Shown: one piece after another, positions 17,276 through 25,620 of the stretch
Layout of the letters: every line of letters starts with the position of its first letter
Numbering within the stretch: the stretch's first letter is position 1
Notes under the pieces: model-generated
What the model was told of the DNA's origin: nothing
What the model saw: only the letters and a program-made list of their open reading frames with translations
The model's database searches: none
Made by a program: the position numbers and the translations under genes
Source: Streptomyces longwoodensis
GTDB taxonomy: Bacteria > Actinomycetota > Actinomycetes > Streptomycetales > Streptomycetaceae
Direction: 5' to 3'
DNA: 64,000 nt
NCBI RefSeq assembly: GCF_001514125.1
Contig: NZ_KQ948553.1
Location: 447,501-511,500 of the forward strand

Positions 17276-18427
17276 TCAGCTGAGGGTCTTCAGTGCCGCC
17301 GCGTCGTAGGGCGCCAGGTCGTCGAAGCGGCCCGCGAGCACCTTGGCGGCCCACTCGGGGTCCTGGAGCAGCGCGCGGCCGACGGCGACCAGGTCGAACT
17401 CCTCGCGCTCCAGGCGGTCCAGCAGGTCGTCCAGGCCCTTGACCGGGGAGCCCTCGCCCGCGAAGCCGCGGATGAAGTCGCCGTCCAGGCCGACCGAGCC
17501 GACGGTGATGGTGGGCCGGCCGGTCAGCTTCTTGGTCCAGCCGGCCAGGTTGAGGTCCGAGCCGTCGAACTCCGGCAGCCAGTAGCGGCGCGTGGAGGCG
17601 TGGAAGGCGTCGACACCGGCCGCGGCGAGCGGGGCGAGGACGGCCTCCAGCTCCTCGGGGGTCTCGGCGAGCCGGGCGTCGTAGTTGTCCGACTTCCACT
17701 GCGAGTAGCGGAAGACCACCGGGAAGTCGGCCGACACGGACGCGCGCACCGCGGCGACGATCTCGGCCGCGAACTTCGTCCGGGCGACCAGGTCACCGCC
17801 GTAGGCGTCGGTCCGGCGGTTGGTGCCCGCCCACAGGAACTGGTCGATGAGGTAGCCGTGCGCGCCGTGCAGCTCGACCCCGTCGAAGCCGATGCGCTCG
17901 GCGGCCGCGGCGGCCTCGGCGAAGGCGCCGATGACGTCGTCCAGGTCACCGCGGGTCATGGCCCTGCCGTCCTGGGTGCCGTCCAGCCGGATGCCGGACG
18001 GGCCGACGGCGGGGGCCTGCTCGAACGGCGGCTTCCCGGGCCTGCGGACCATGCCGATGTGCCACAGCTGCGGGACGATCGTGCCGCCGGCCGCGTGCAC
18101 CGCGTCGGCGACCTTCGCCCAGCCCGCGAGCTGCTCCTCGCCGTGGAACCGCGGCACCCGGTCGCTCTCGCCGGCCGACTCGTGGCCCACGTAGGTGCCC
18201 TCGGTGACGATGAGGCCGACCCCGGCGGCGGCACGGCGGGCGTAGTACGACACCACGTCCTCGCCCGGGACGCCGCCCGGCGAGAACATGCGGGTCATCG
18301 GCGCCATCACGATGCGGTTCGGGACGGTCAGGCCGTTGATCGAGACCGGCCGGGCGAGGATCTGCGCGGCGCGGGAGGCGGACGACCCGGGAGTGGGCTC
18401 AGTGGACTCGGCGGTGGTCGCGGTCAC
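17276..18427 (-). CDS. NADH:flavin oxidoreductase (old yellow enzyme family)
   Basis: A 383-residue FMN-binding TIM-barrel enzyme of the OYE family. Family blocks: NRIVMAPMTRMFSPGG (FMN site), VPQLWHIGMVRRP, the HGAHGYLIDQFLW catalytic block, FPVVFRYSQWK, and near the end the phosphate-binding DLVAVGRALLQDPEW. OYE enzymes reduce activated double bonds of aldehydes, quinones or nitro compounds with NAD(P)H. The GTG at 18427 has AAGGAG upstream; a longer frame to 18604 crosses a terminator-like hairpin and is unlikely. Transcribed alone; a palindromic patch upstream (18447-18478) may be its operator. Confidence 0.9.
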   Translation of the reverse strand: MTATTAESTEPTPGSSASRAAQILARPVSINGLTVPNRIVMAPMTRMFSPGGVPGEDVVSYYARRAAAGVGLIVTEGTYVGHESAGESDRVPRFHGEEQLAGWAKVADAVHAAGGTIVPQLWHIGMVRRPGKPPFEQAPAVGPSGIRLDGTQDGRAMTRGDLDDVIGAFAEAAAAAERIGFDGVELHGAHGYLIDQFLWAGTNRRTDAYGGDLVARTKFAAEIVAAVRASVSADFPVVFRYSQWKSDNYDARLAETPEELEAVLAPLAAAGVDAFHASTRRYWLPEFDGSDLNLAGWTKKLTGRPTITVGSVGLDGDFIRGFAGEGSPVKGLDDLLDRLEREEFDLVAVGRALLQDPEWAAKVLAGRFDDLAPYDAAALKTLS

Positions 18428-18446
18428 GTGGGGGCTCCTTGGGGGT

Positions 18447-18478
18447 ATACCGGCTGGTATGTGCACGCGCATGCATGC
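18447..18478 (-). promoter_or_regulatory. candidate operator upstream of the OYE gene
   Basis: ATACC-GGCT-GGTAT (18447-18460) is an inverted repeat with 5-bp arms, followed by the 10-bp palindrome GCATGCATGC (18469-18478). Both lie 20-50 bp before the GTG start, in the AT-richest part of the gap. The bound regulator is unknown. Confidence 0.35.
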
Positions 18479-18591
18479 CACGTCAGCGTCAACCGATCCC
18501 GTGCGCCCGTGCATTCCGCCGCCGCTCGGCGAGCGGTGTGATTCAGCCCACCCGGCCCGTGCGGACCACCCCGGCCGACACCGGGGAACGC

Positions 18592-18633
18592 CCGAGGGCG
18601 GCACCCCCCTCGTACGGGGAGTGCCGCCCTCGG
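18592..18633 (-). terminator. terminator downstream of groEL2
   Basis: CCGAGGGCGGCAC (18592-18604) pairs perfectly with GTGCCGCCCTCGG (18621-18633), with four more G-C pairs inside after one mismatch. It lies 31 bp past the groEL2 stop on the minus strand. Confidence 0.8.
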
Positions 18634-18664
18634 TCCGTCAGGACGGTTGATCGACCGGGGTCGA

Positions 18665-20287
<1,623 letters not shown>

Positions 20288-20432
20288 GTGAAGTGGTCCC
20301 TCCAGGACTGGGGGTGATTCCTTCGGACCGCGCCCGCGCCCGCGACGGACGGCTCGCCGACCCGGTGGTTCCTTGCCCCACCCGGCCCGCGGGCCTCACC
20401 GACCCGGTCCTTCGCTGTCACTCTCACCTTCA

Positions 20433-20459
20433 GAGTGCTAACGCCAATGATTAGCACTC
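20433..20459 (-). promoter_or_regulatory. CIRCE operator (HrcA site)
   Basis: GAGTGCTAA at 20433-20441, nine bases, then TTAGCACTC at 20451-20459 is the exact CIRCE inverted repeat (TTAGCACTC-N9-GAGTGCTAA, symmetrical on both strands). It is 146-172 bp upstream of the groEL2 start. Confidence 0.95.
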
Positions 20460-20476
20460 GGACTAGGAGAGTGCAA
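20448..20476 (-). promoter_or_regulatory. probable vegetative promoter of groEL2
   Basis: On the minus strand TTGCAC (20476-20471), a 17-bp spacer and TAATCA (20453-20448) make a reasonable -35/-10 pair that overlaps CIRCE, as expected for HrcA repression. The remaining leader (20288-20432) shows no other element. From 20460 to 20611 I see nothing. Confidence 0.5.
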
Positions 20477-20611
20477 GGCGCGCTCGCGGAGCGAGTGCTC
20501 GTCGAGGGGTGGCGGTCGGGCGACGGGCGGGCGCAAGCGGCTCTCGGAGTCCGGGCCGCGTCTCAGCCCGAGGCGAACAGGGTCGGCACCGCGGGACCCC
20601 CCGCACACGGG

Positions 20612-20648
20612 CGAGGGGTCCGTGCCCTGGGCGGGCGCGGACCCCTCG
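20612..20648 (-). terminator. terminator of the cold-shock gene
   Basis: CGAGGGGTCCG (20612-20622) pairs perfectly with CGGACCCCTCG (20638-20648), loop 15, about 40 bp past the csp stop. Confidence 0.75.
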
Positions 20649-20665
20649 GTGAGTGACTGCGGAAG

Positions 20666-20695
20666 AACGTTCAGGCGGTGAACGTTCAGGCGGTG
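20666..20695 (-). repeat. tandem 15-bp repeat across the csp stop codon
   Basis: AACGTTCAGGCGGTG is present twice head to tail (20666-20680, 20681-20695). On the minus strand it repeats the last codons of the cold-shock gene and its TGA in frame (TA-stop-TFTA-stop), leaving a second in-frame stop five codons on. Confidence 0.85.
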
Positions 20696-20889
20696 ACGCG
20701 AACCATGTCGGCCTGCGGGCCCTTCTGGCCCTGCGAGATCTCGAACTCGACCCGCTGGCCTTCTTCAAGGGTGCGGTAGCCGTCCATCTGAATGGCGCTG
20801 TAGTGGACGAAGACGTCCGCACCACCGTCGACCGCGATGAAGCCGTACCCCTTCTCCGCGTTGAACCACTTGACGGTGCCCTGAGCCAT
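20686..20889 (-). CDS. cold-shock domain protein (CspA family)
   Basis: A 67-residue single cold-shock domain protein that binds single-stranded RNA and DNA. RNP1 (KGYGFIAV) and RNP2 (VFVHYSAI) are both intact. Length and sequence (MAQGTVKWFNAEKGYGF) match the abundant Streptomyces CspA/ScoF type. GGGAGTTAG precedes the ATG. The long upstream region forms several hairpins that could act in the mRNA. Confidence 0.96.
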   Translation of the reverse strand: MAQGTVKWFNAEKGYGFIAVDGGADVFVHYSAIQMDGYRTLEEGQRVEFEISQGQKGPQADMVRVTA

Positions 20890-21030
20890 GCCTAACTCCC
20901 CTATTACTGGCCCTTGCACAGATCCGCACTTCGCGGATCCGGGTCAGACCTCACCCCCCAGACTGGTTGGGGGCGTGCGCCGGAACGCGTCGACCGCGGC
21001 TGAATGTATCTGTCCAACTGCCGTCTGCAA
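20890..21030 (-). promoter_or_regulatory. csp promoter and hairpin-rich 5' leader
   Basis: On the minus strand TTGCAG (21030-21025), 16 bp, TACATT (21008-21003) form a good promoter, predicting a leader of roughly 100 bases. That leader contains CCCCCA/TGGGGG (20955-20960 with 20968-20973) and GATCCGC/GCGGATC (20921-20927 with 20933-20939), the second ending about 30 bases before the ATG. Structured leaders regulate several bacterial csp mRNAs by temperature. Confidence 0.55.
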
Positions 21031-21048
21031 CAGGTCAATCGGACGAGA

Positions 21049-21099
21049 ATTCCGGACGCGAACGATCCGGAATGTGGCCAGAATGCGCCCGAATTCGGG
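21049..21099. repeat. two palindromes upstream of the csp promoter
   Basis: ATTCCGGA (21049-21056), nine bases, TCCGGAAT (21066-21073), followed by the perfect palindrome CCCGAATTCGGG (21088-21099). They lie just upstream of the predicted csp -35 box and may be protein-binding sites. Between 21100 and 21244 nothing further is seen. Confidence 0.5.
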
Positions 21100-21244
21100 G
21101 CAAGTCGGGCTGCACAAAAGGCGCATAAGCCGCGGGAGGAGCGCACAGTTTGGCTACTTCTCATCGGGCACGCGGCAGGAATCAAAGCCCGCCGATTCAT
21201 GGATCCGGGGCGGGTTCCCCAACTGTACCGCGCTCAATCACATG

Positions 21245-21283
21245 GAATTGCCCCCTCCGCTTCTCTTACGGTGGGGGCAATTC
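21245..21283 (-). terminator. terminator after metM-metO
   Basis: GAATTGCCCCC (21245-21255) pairs perfectly with GGGGGCAATTC (21273-21283); three further base pairs form inside the 17-base loop. It lies 33 bp past the metO stop, on the way to the csp gene. Confidence 0.75.
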
Positions 21284-21315
21284 GATGTACGCGCGGTGAT
21301 CGCTATTACCGAGGG

Positions 21316-21594
21316 TTACTGACCACCGGCGACGGCCGGGATGATGGAGACGCCCGCACCGTCCGGGGTCGCCGTCTGCAGGCCCTGCTCGAAGCGGACG
21401 TCGTCGTCGTTGACGTAGACGTTCACGAAGCGGCGCAGCTTGCCCTGGTCGTCGAGGACGCGGGCGGCGATGCCGGCGTGGTGCTTCTCCAGGTCCTCGA
21501 TGACCTCGGCCAGGGTCGTGCCCTCGGCGGCGACCTCGGCCCGGCCACCGGTGTAGGTGCGCAGGATGGTGGGGATGCGGACGGTCACGCTCAT
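21316..21594 (-). CDS. metO: CysO/MoaD-like sulfur carrier protein (MetO type)
   Basis: A 92-residue beta-grasp sulfur carrier. It is strikingly like mycobacterial CysO: SVTVRIPTILRTYTGG at the start, RRFVNVYVNDDDVRF in the middle and IIPAVAGG near the end. The carrier tail is Gly90-Gly91, but a Gln92 follows, so a protease would have to remove one residue before the tail can be adenylated and thiocarboxylated. Its ATG overlaps the metM stop (ATGA at 21591-21594), so the two are translationally coupled. From memory, Streptomyces MetO has been reported to give its thiocarboxylate sulfur to MetM for homocysteine synthesis. No cysM or JAMM protease gene lies nearby. Confidence 0.85.
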   Translation of the reverse strand: MSVTVRIPTILRTYTGGRAEVAAEGTTLAEVIEDLEKHHAGIAARVLDDQGKLRRFVNVYVNDDDVRFEQGLQTATPDGAGVSIIPAVAGGQ

Positions 21595-22886
21595 GCGAGG
21601 CCAGCCTCTCGGAAGGAGTCCAGGGTCGGGCGGATGGTGGCGGTCAGGCCGGTGCCGGCCACCGCGTCGAGGGTCTTCAGGCCGTCGCCGGTGTTGAGGA
21701 CGACCGTGGTCAGCGACGGGTCCAGCACGCCGGCGCCGATCAGCTTGCGCGTCACGCCCACGGTCACCCCGCCCGCCGTCTCGGCGAAGATGCCCTCGGT
21801 GCGGGCCAGCAGTTTGATGGCGTCGACCACTTCCTCGTCCGTGACGTCCTCCACGGCGCCGCCGGTGCGCCGGGCGATGTCCAGGACGTACGGCCCGTCG
21901 GCCGGGTTGCCGATGGCCAGCGACTTTGCGATGGTGTTCGGCTTCTGCGGGCGGACCACGTCGTGACCGGCCTTGAAGGCGGTCGACACCGGGGAGCAGC
22001 CCTCGGCCTGGGCGCCGAAGATCTTGTACGGCCGGTCCTCGACGAGCCCCAGCTCGACCAGTTCCCGCAGACCCTTGTCGATCTTGGTGAGCTGGGAGCC
22101 GGAGGCGATCGGCACGACGATCTGGTCCGGCAGCCGCCAGCCGAGCTGCTCGCAGATCTCGTACGCCAGCGTCTTGGAACCCTCGGCGTAGTACGGCCGC
22201 AGGTTGACGTTGACGAAGCCCCAGCCCTCGCCCGCCGGGTCGCCGATCAGCTCGGAGCAGAAGCGGTTCACGTCGTCGTAGTTGCCCTCGATGCCGACGA
22301 GCTCGCCGCCGTAGACCGCGGCCATGACGACCTTGCCCTGCTCCAGGTCGTGCGGGATGAACACGCAGCTGCGGAAGCCGGCGCGGGCGGCGGCGGCGCC
22401 CACCGCGCCGGCCAGGTTGCCCGTCGAGGAGCAGGACAGCGTGGTGAAGCCGAAGGCGCGGGCGGCCTCCAGGGCCTGGGCGACGACGCGGTCCTTGAAG
22501 GAGTGCGTCGGGTTGCCGGAGTCGTCCTTGACGAACAGCTTGCCGTGCTCGACGCCCAGCTCGCGGGCCAGGTTGTCGGCCTGGACGAGCTTGGTCCAGC
22601 CGGGGTTGATGTTCGGCTTGTCGGCCACGTCGGCGGGGACGGGCAGCAGCGGGGCGTAGCGCCAGATGTTCGCCGGGCCCGATTCGATCCGCTTGCGCAG
22701 TTCCTCGGTGTCGTGGGCGGAGAAGTCGTAGGCGATCTCGAGCGGACCGAAACACTCCTCGCACGCGAAGACCGGTCCGAGCGGGACGCGGTGGCCGCAC
22801 TCGCGGCAGCTCAGCGCTGCGGCGGGGCCGAGGTCGACGGAGGAGCCGGTGGATCCGGTGGTGTTTTCAACAGTCTGCGCAGCCAT
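21591..22886 (-). CDS. metM: threonine-synthase homologue, probably O-phosphohomoserine-dependent homocysteine synthase (MetM)
   Basis: A 431-residue fold-type II PLP enzyme, annotated by homology as threonine synthase. The PLP lysine is K131 in THSFKDR; SCSSTGNLAGAVGAAAA is the phosphate cradle. An N-terminal zinc-ribbon pair (C27-x2-C30 and C42-x2-C45) is typical of this subtype. The 5' leader is a SAM-I riboswitch and the next gene is a sulfur carrier, which fits methionine rather than threonine synthesis. From memory, such ThrC-like proteins (MetM) were shown in Streptomyces to turn O-phosphohomoserine plus thiocarboxylated MetO into homocysteine. Ordinary threonine synthase (EC 4.2.3.1) remains possible; a second thrC next to hom and thrB elsewhere in the genome would settle it. 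Confidence 0.85.
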   Translation of the reverse strand: MAAQTVENTTGSTGSSVDLGPAAALSCRECGHRVPLGPVFACEECFGPLEIAYDFSAHDTEELRKRIESGPANIWRYAPLLPVPADVADKPNINPGWTKLVQADNLARELGVEHGKLFVKDDSGNPTHSFKDRVVAQALEAARAFGFTTLSCSSTGNLAGAVGAAAARAGFRSCVFIPHDLEQGKVVMAAVYGGELVGIEGNYDDVNRFCSELIGDPAGEGWGFVNVNLRPYYAEGSKTLAYEICEQLGWRLPDQIVVPIASGSQLTKIDKGLRELVELGLVEDRPYKIFGAQAEGCSPVSTAFKAGHDVVRPQKPNTIAKSLAIGNPADGPYVLDIARRTGGAVEDVTDEEVVDAIKLLARTEGIFAETAGGVTVGVTRKLIGAGVLDPSLTTVVLNTGDGLKTLDAVAGTGLTATIRPTLDSFREAGLA

Positions 22887-22904
22887 GTGAGGCGAGGCCC
22901 TTTC

Positions 22905-23050
22905 TCCTCATCTTCCTCACGACGCATCTCGCCGTGAGACGGATTTGGCACCTTCCCTAGCCGGGAGCCTCGCTGCACAGGTCAGGAGAACCGACTGGAG
23001 GGTTGCCGGGGCTTCATCGGGCCGTGTCCCTCTGCCCCTCTGGATGAGCT
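22905..23050 (-). ncRNA. SAM-I (S-box) riboswitch
   Basis: Read on the minus strand, the leader of metM carries the S-box core in order: CTCATCCAGAGG (P1 and start of P2), GAGGGACACGGCCCGATGAAG, with GCCCCGGCAACC, then GGTGCCAAATCC, a P4 hairpin CTCACG/CGTGAG (22938-22933 with 22921-22916) and the closing GATGAG (22912-22907) that pairs with CTCATC (23048-23043). The closing strand runs straight into GAGGAG, the likely ribosome site. SAM binding should therefore fix P1 and hide the site, turning translation off. CCTCAC right before the ATG can instead pair with GTGAGG of P4, a possible alternative fold. Confidence 0.93.
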
Positions 23051-23180
23051 GTATGTGGTTGTGGACGCGGGCCGACCCCGACATGCGATGGTCACCAGCG
23101 TTGTCCAAGACTGTAACCGACGACCAGGACAGTTGAGATAGTCGTCCGAACCGCGAGACAACCGTGAGGAGCCACTGACC

Positions 23181-24125
23181 GTGCTGGAAGAAGTCGAGCG
23201 CTGGCTGGCCACCCGGTCCTGGTCCGTGGCCGACCGCCCCCTCCACCGGGTGCTGGCCGCGAAGCGTGCCGCGGGCCTGACCGTGTCCGTCGTCCTGCCC
23301 GCGCTGAACGAGGAGGAGACGGTCGGCGAGATCGTGGCCGTCATCCGCCACGACCTCGTGCAGCAGGCGCCGCTGGTGGACGAGATCGTGGTGGTGGACT
23401 CCGGGTCCACCGACCGCACCGCCGAGGTGGCCGCCGCCGCGGGTGCCCGGGTCGTCCACCGCGACACCATCCTGCCGCGCATCCCCGCCGTGCCCGGCAA
23501 GGGCGAGGTGCTGTGGCGCTCCCTGCTGGTGACCGGCGGGGACGTCGTCTGCTTCATCGACGCCGACCTCAGGGAGTTCACCTCCGACTTCGTCACCGGG
23601 CTCGTCGGCCCGCTGCTCACCGAGCCGGGCGTCGACCTGGTCAAGGGCATGTACGACCGCCCGCTCGGCGGCGCGGCCGGCCAGGGCGGCCGGGTGACGG
23701 AGCTGATGGCCCGCCCGCTGCTGAACATGCACTGGCCGCAGCTGGCCGGCTTCGTGCAGCCGCTCGGCGGCGAATACGCGGCCCGCCGCTCCCTGCTGGA
23801 ACAGCTGCCGTTCCCCGTCGGCTACGGCGTCGAGCTCGGGATGCTGGTCGACGCCCTGCACCTGGTGGGCCTGGACGCCCTGGCGCAGGTCGACCTCGGG
23901 GTGCGCAAGCACCGCCACCAGGACGGCCAGGCCCTGGGCCGGATGGCCGCGGCGATCTACCGCACGGCCCAGCTCCGCCTGGCCCGCGGCCACCTGATCC
24001 GCCCGTCCCTCACCCAGTTCGAACGCGGCGACTCCGGCTTCGAGCCCCGCACGTACTCGGTCGACACGGAGGAGCGCCCGCCGATGACGGAGATAGCCGA
24101 GTACACGACCCGCAAGGTGGCGTGA
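23181..24125 (+). CDS. gpgS: glucosyl-3-phosphoglycerate synthase
   Basis: A 314-residue GT-A glycosyltransferase (GT81 type) that joins glucose from a nucleotide sugar to 3-phosphoglycerate, the first step to glucosylglycerate and, in mycobacteria, methylglucose lipopolysaccharide. Blocks: SVVLPALNEEETVGEIV, VVDSGSTDRTAE, the metal site FIDADLREF (D127, D129), QPLGGEYAARR and VGYGVELGMLVDA. The GTG at 23181 has GAGGA upstream. It is divergent from metM and its riboswitch. The dephosphorylating partner (GpgP) is not next to it. Confidence 0.92.
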   Translation: MLEEVERWLATRSWSVADRPLHRVLAAKRAAGLTVSVVLPALNEEETVGEIVAVIRHDLVQQAPLVDEIVVVDSGSTDRTAEVAAAAGARVVHRDTILPRIPAVPGKGEVLWRSLLVTGGDVVCFIDADLREFTSDFVTGLVGPLLTEPGVDLVKGMYDRPLGGAAGQGGRVTELMARPLLNMHWPQLAGFVQPLGGEYAARRSLLEQLPFPVGYGVELGMLVDALHLVGLDALAQVDLGVRKHRHQDGQALGRMAAAIYRTAQLRLARGHLIRPSLTQFERGDSGFEPRTYSVDTEERPPMTEIAEYTTRKVA

Positions 24126-24213
24126 GGGCTCCGGACCCGACGCCCCGTATACGGTCGCTCGCCCAGTGGAACCGTACGTTTGAGCGTTTACGGGGCGGGC
24201 TAGGTTGAGGCGT

Positions 24214-25620
24214 ATGGCTCTCACGCGCGGTGCTGATCAGAAGGCTCGGGTGCTGGTCGCGTCCAATCGCGGACCGGTGTCGTACACGGTGGGCGAGGAC
24301 GGTTCGCTGACCGCGAAACGGGGCGGGGGCGGGCTCGTCTCGGGGCTGTCGGCGATCGGCCCGGACGCGGACGCGCTGTGGGTGTGCTCGGCGCTGTCCG
24401 ACGGCGACCGCGAGGCCGTGCGGCGCGGTGAGGGCGAGCCCGGCACCCGGATGCTGGACGTCCCGGCCGACGTGCACGCGGACGCGTACAACGGCATCGC
24501 CAACTCGGTGCTGTGGTTCGTCCACCACATGCTGTACCAGACGCCGCTGGAGCCGGTCTTCGACGCGGAGTTCCGGCGCCAGTGGGCGTCGTACGAGACG
24601 TACAACCGCGCGTTCGCCGAGGCGCTGGCCGAGGAGGCGGCGCCGGGCGCGGCCGTGCTGGTGCAGGACTACCACCTGACCCTGGTCCCCGGGATGCTCC
24701 GTGACCTGCGGCCCGACCTGCGGATCAGCCACTTCTCGCACACGCCGTGGGCGCCGCCGGAGTACTTCCGGATGCTGCCGCGGGACATCGCAGGACAGGT
24801 GCTGCGCGGCATGCTCGGCGCCGACCGGCTGGGCTTCCTGACCCGGCGCTGGGCGGACGCGTTCACCGCCTGCTGCGAGCAGTTCGCGGGCGGCACGGGC
24901 GGCACCCGGATCGGGGTGCACGGGCTCGGCGCGGACGGCGAGTTCCTGCGCGAGCGGGCCCACCGGCCCGACGTGGCCGACCGGATGGCGGGGCTGCGCG
25001 AGGAGATCGGCGCGGGCCGCCGGACGATCGTGCGCGTGGACCGCACGGAGCTGTCCAAGAACATCGTGCGCGGCCTGCTGGCCTACGAGCAGCTGCTGGT
25101 GGACCACCCCGAGTGGCACGAGCGCGTGGTGCACGTGGCGTTCGCCTACCCCTCGCGCCAGGACCTCGCGGTGTACCGGGACTACACGGCCGAGGTGCAG
25201 CGCACCGCGGAGCGGATCAACGAGCGGTTCGGCACCCCCGGCTGGACCCCGGTCGTCCTGCACGTCAAGGACGACTTCGCCCGCTCCCTGGCCGCCTACC
25301 GCCTCGCCGACGTGGCCCTGGTGAACCCCATCCGGGACGGCATGAACCTGGTCGCCAAGGAGATGCCCGTCCTGTCCGAGGAGGGCTGCGTGCTGGTGCT
25401 GTCCCAGGAGGCCGGTGCCTTCGAGGAGCTCGGCGAGGACGCCCTGGCGGTCAACCCGTACGACGTGGTCGAGACCGCCCGGGCCCTGCACCAGGCGCTC
25501 ACCATGCCCGCCGGGGAGCGGGCCGAGCGGGCCAAGCGCCTGGCGGCAGCGGCGACCGCGCTGCCGCCGGCACAGTGGTTCCTGGACCAGCTCAACGCCC
25601 TGACGGCTCAGTCCAGCTGA
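24214..25620 (+). CDS. otsA: alpha,alpha-trehalose-phosphate synthase
   Basis: OtsA (GT20) makes trehalose-6-phosphate from a nucleotide glucose and glucose-6-phosphate. The 468-residue protein shows NRGPVSYT near the start, VQDYHLTLVPGMLR, SHFSHTPWAPPEYFRMLP, RVDRTELSKNIVRGL (a variant of the usual VDRLDYxKG) and VNPIRDGMNLVAKE with the usual VLSQEAGAFEEL. The ATG at 24214 matches the start of similarity; a TTG nine bases earlier is less likely. Converges on otsB with a 13-bp overlap. Together they give the OtsAB trehalose route used for spores and osmotic stress. Confidence 0.95.
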   Translation: MALTRGADQKARVLVASNRGPVSYTVGEDGSLTAKRGGGGLVSGLSAIGPDADALWVCSALSDGDREAVRRGEGEPGTRMLDVPADVHADAYNGIANSVLWFVHHMLYQTPLEPVFDAEFRRQWASYETYNRAFAEALAEEAAPGAAVLVQDYHLTLVPGMLRDLRPDLRISHFSHTPWAPPEYFRMLPRDIAGQVLRGMLGADRLGFLTRRWADAFTACCEQFAGGTGGTRIGVHGLGADGEFLRERAHRPDVADRMAGLREEIGAGRRTIVRVDRTELSKNIVRGLLAYEQLLVDHPEWHERVVHVAFAYPSRQDLAVYRDYTAEVQRTAERINERFGTPGWTPVVLHVKDDFARSLAAYRLADVALVNPIRDGMNLVAKEMPVLSEEGCVLVLSQEAGAFEELGEDALAVNPYDVVETARALHQALTMPAGERAERAKRLAAAATALPPAQWFLDQLNALTAQSS

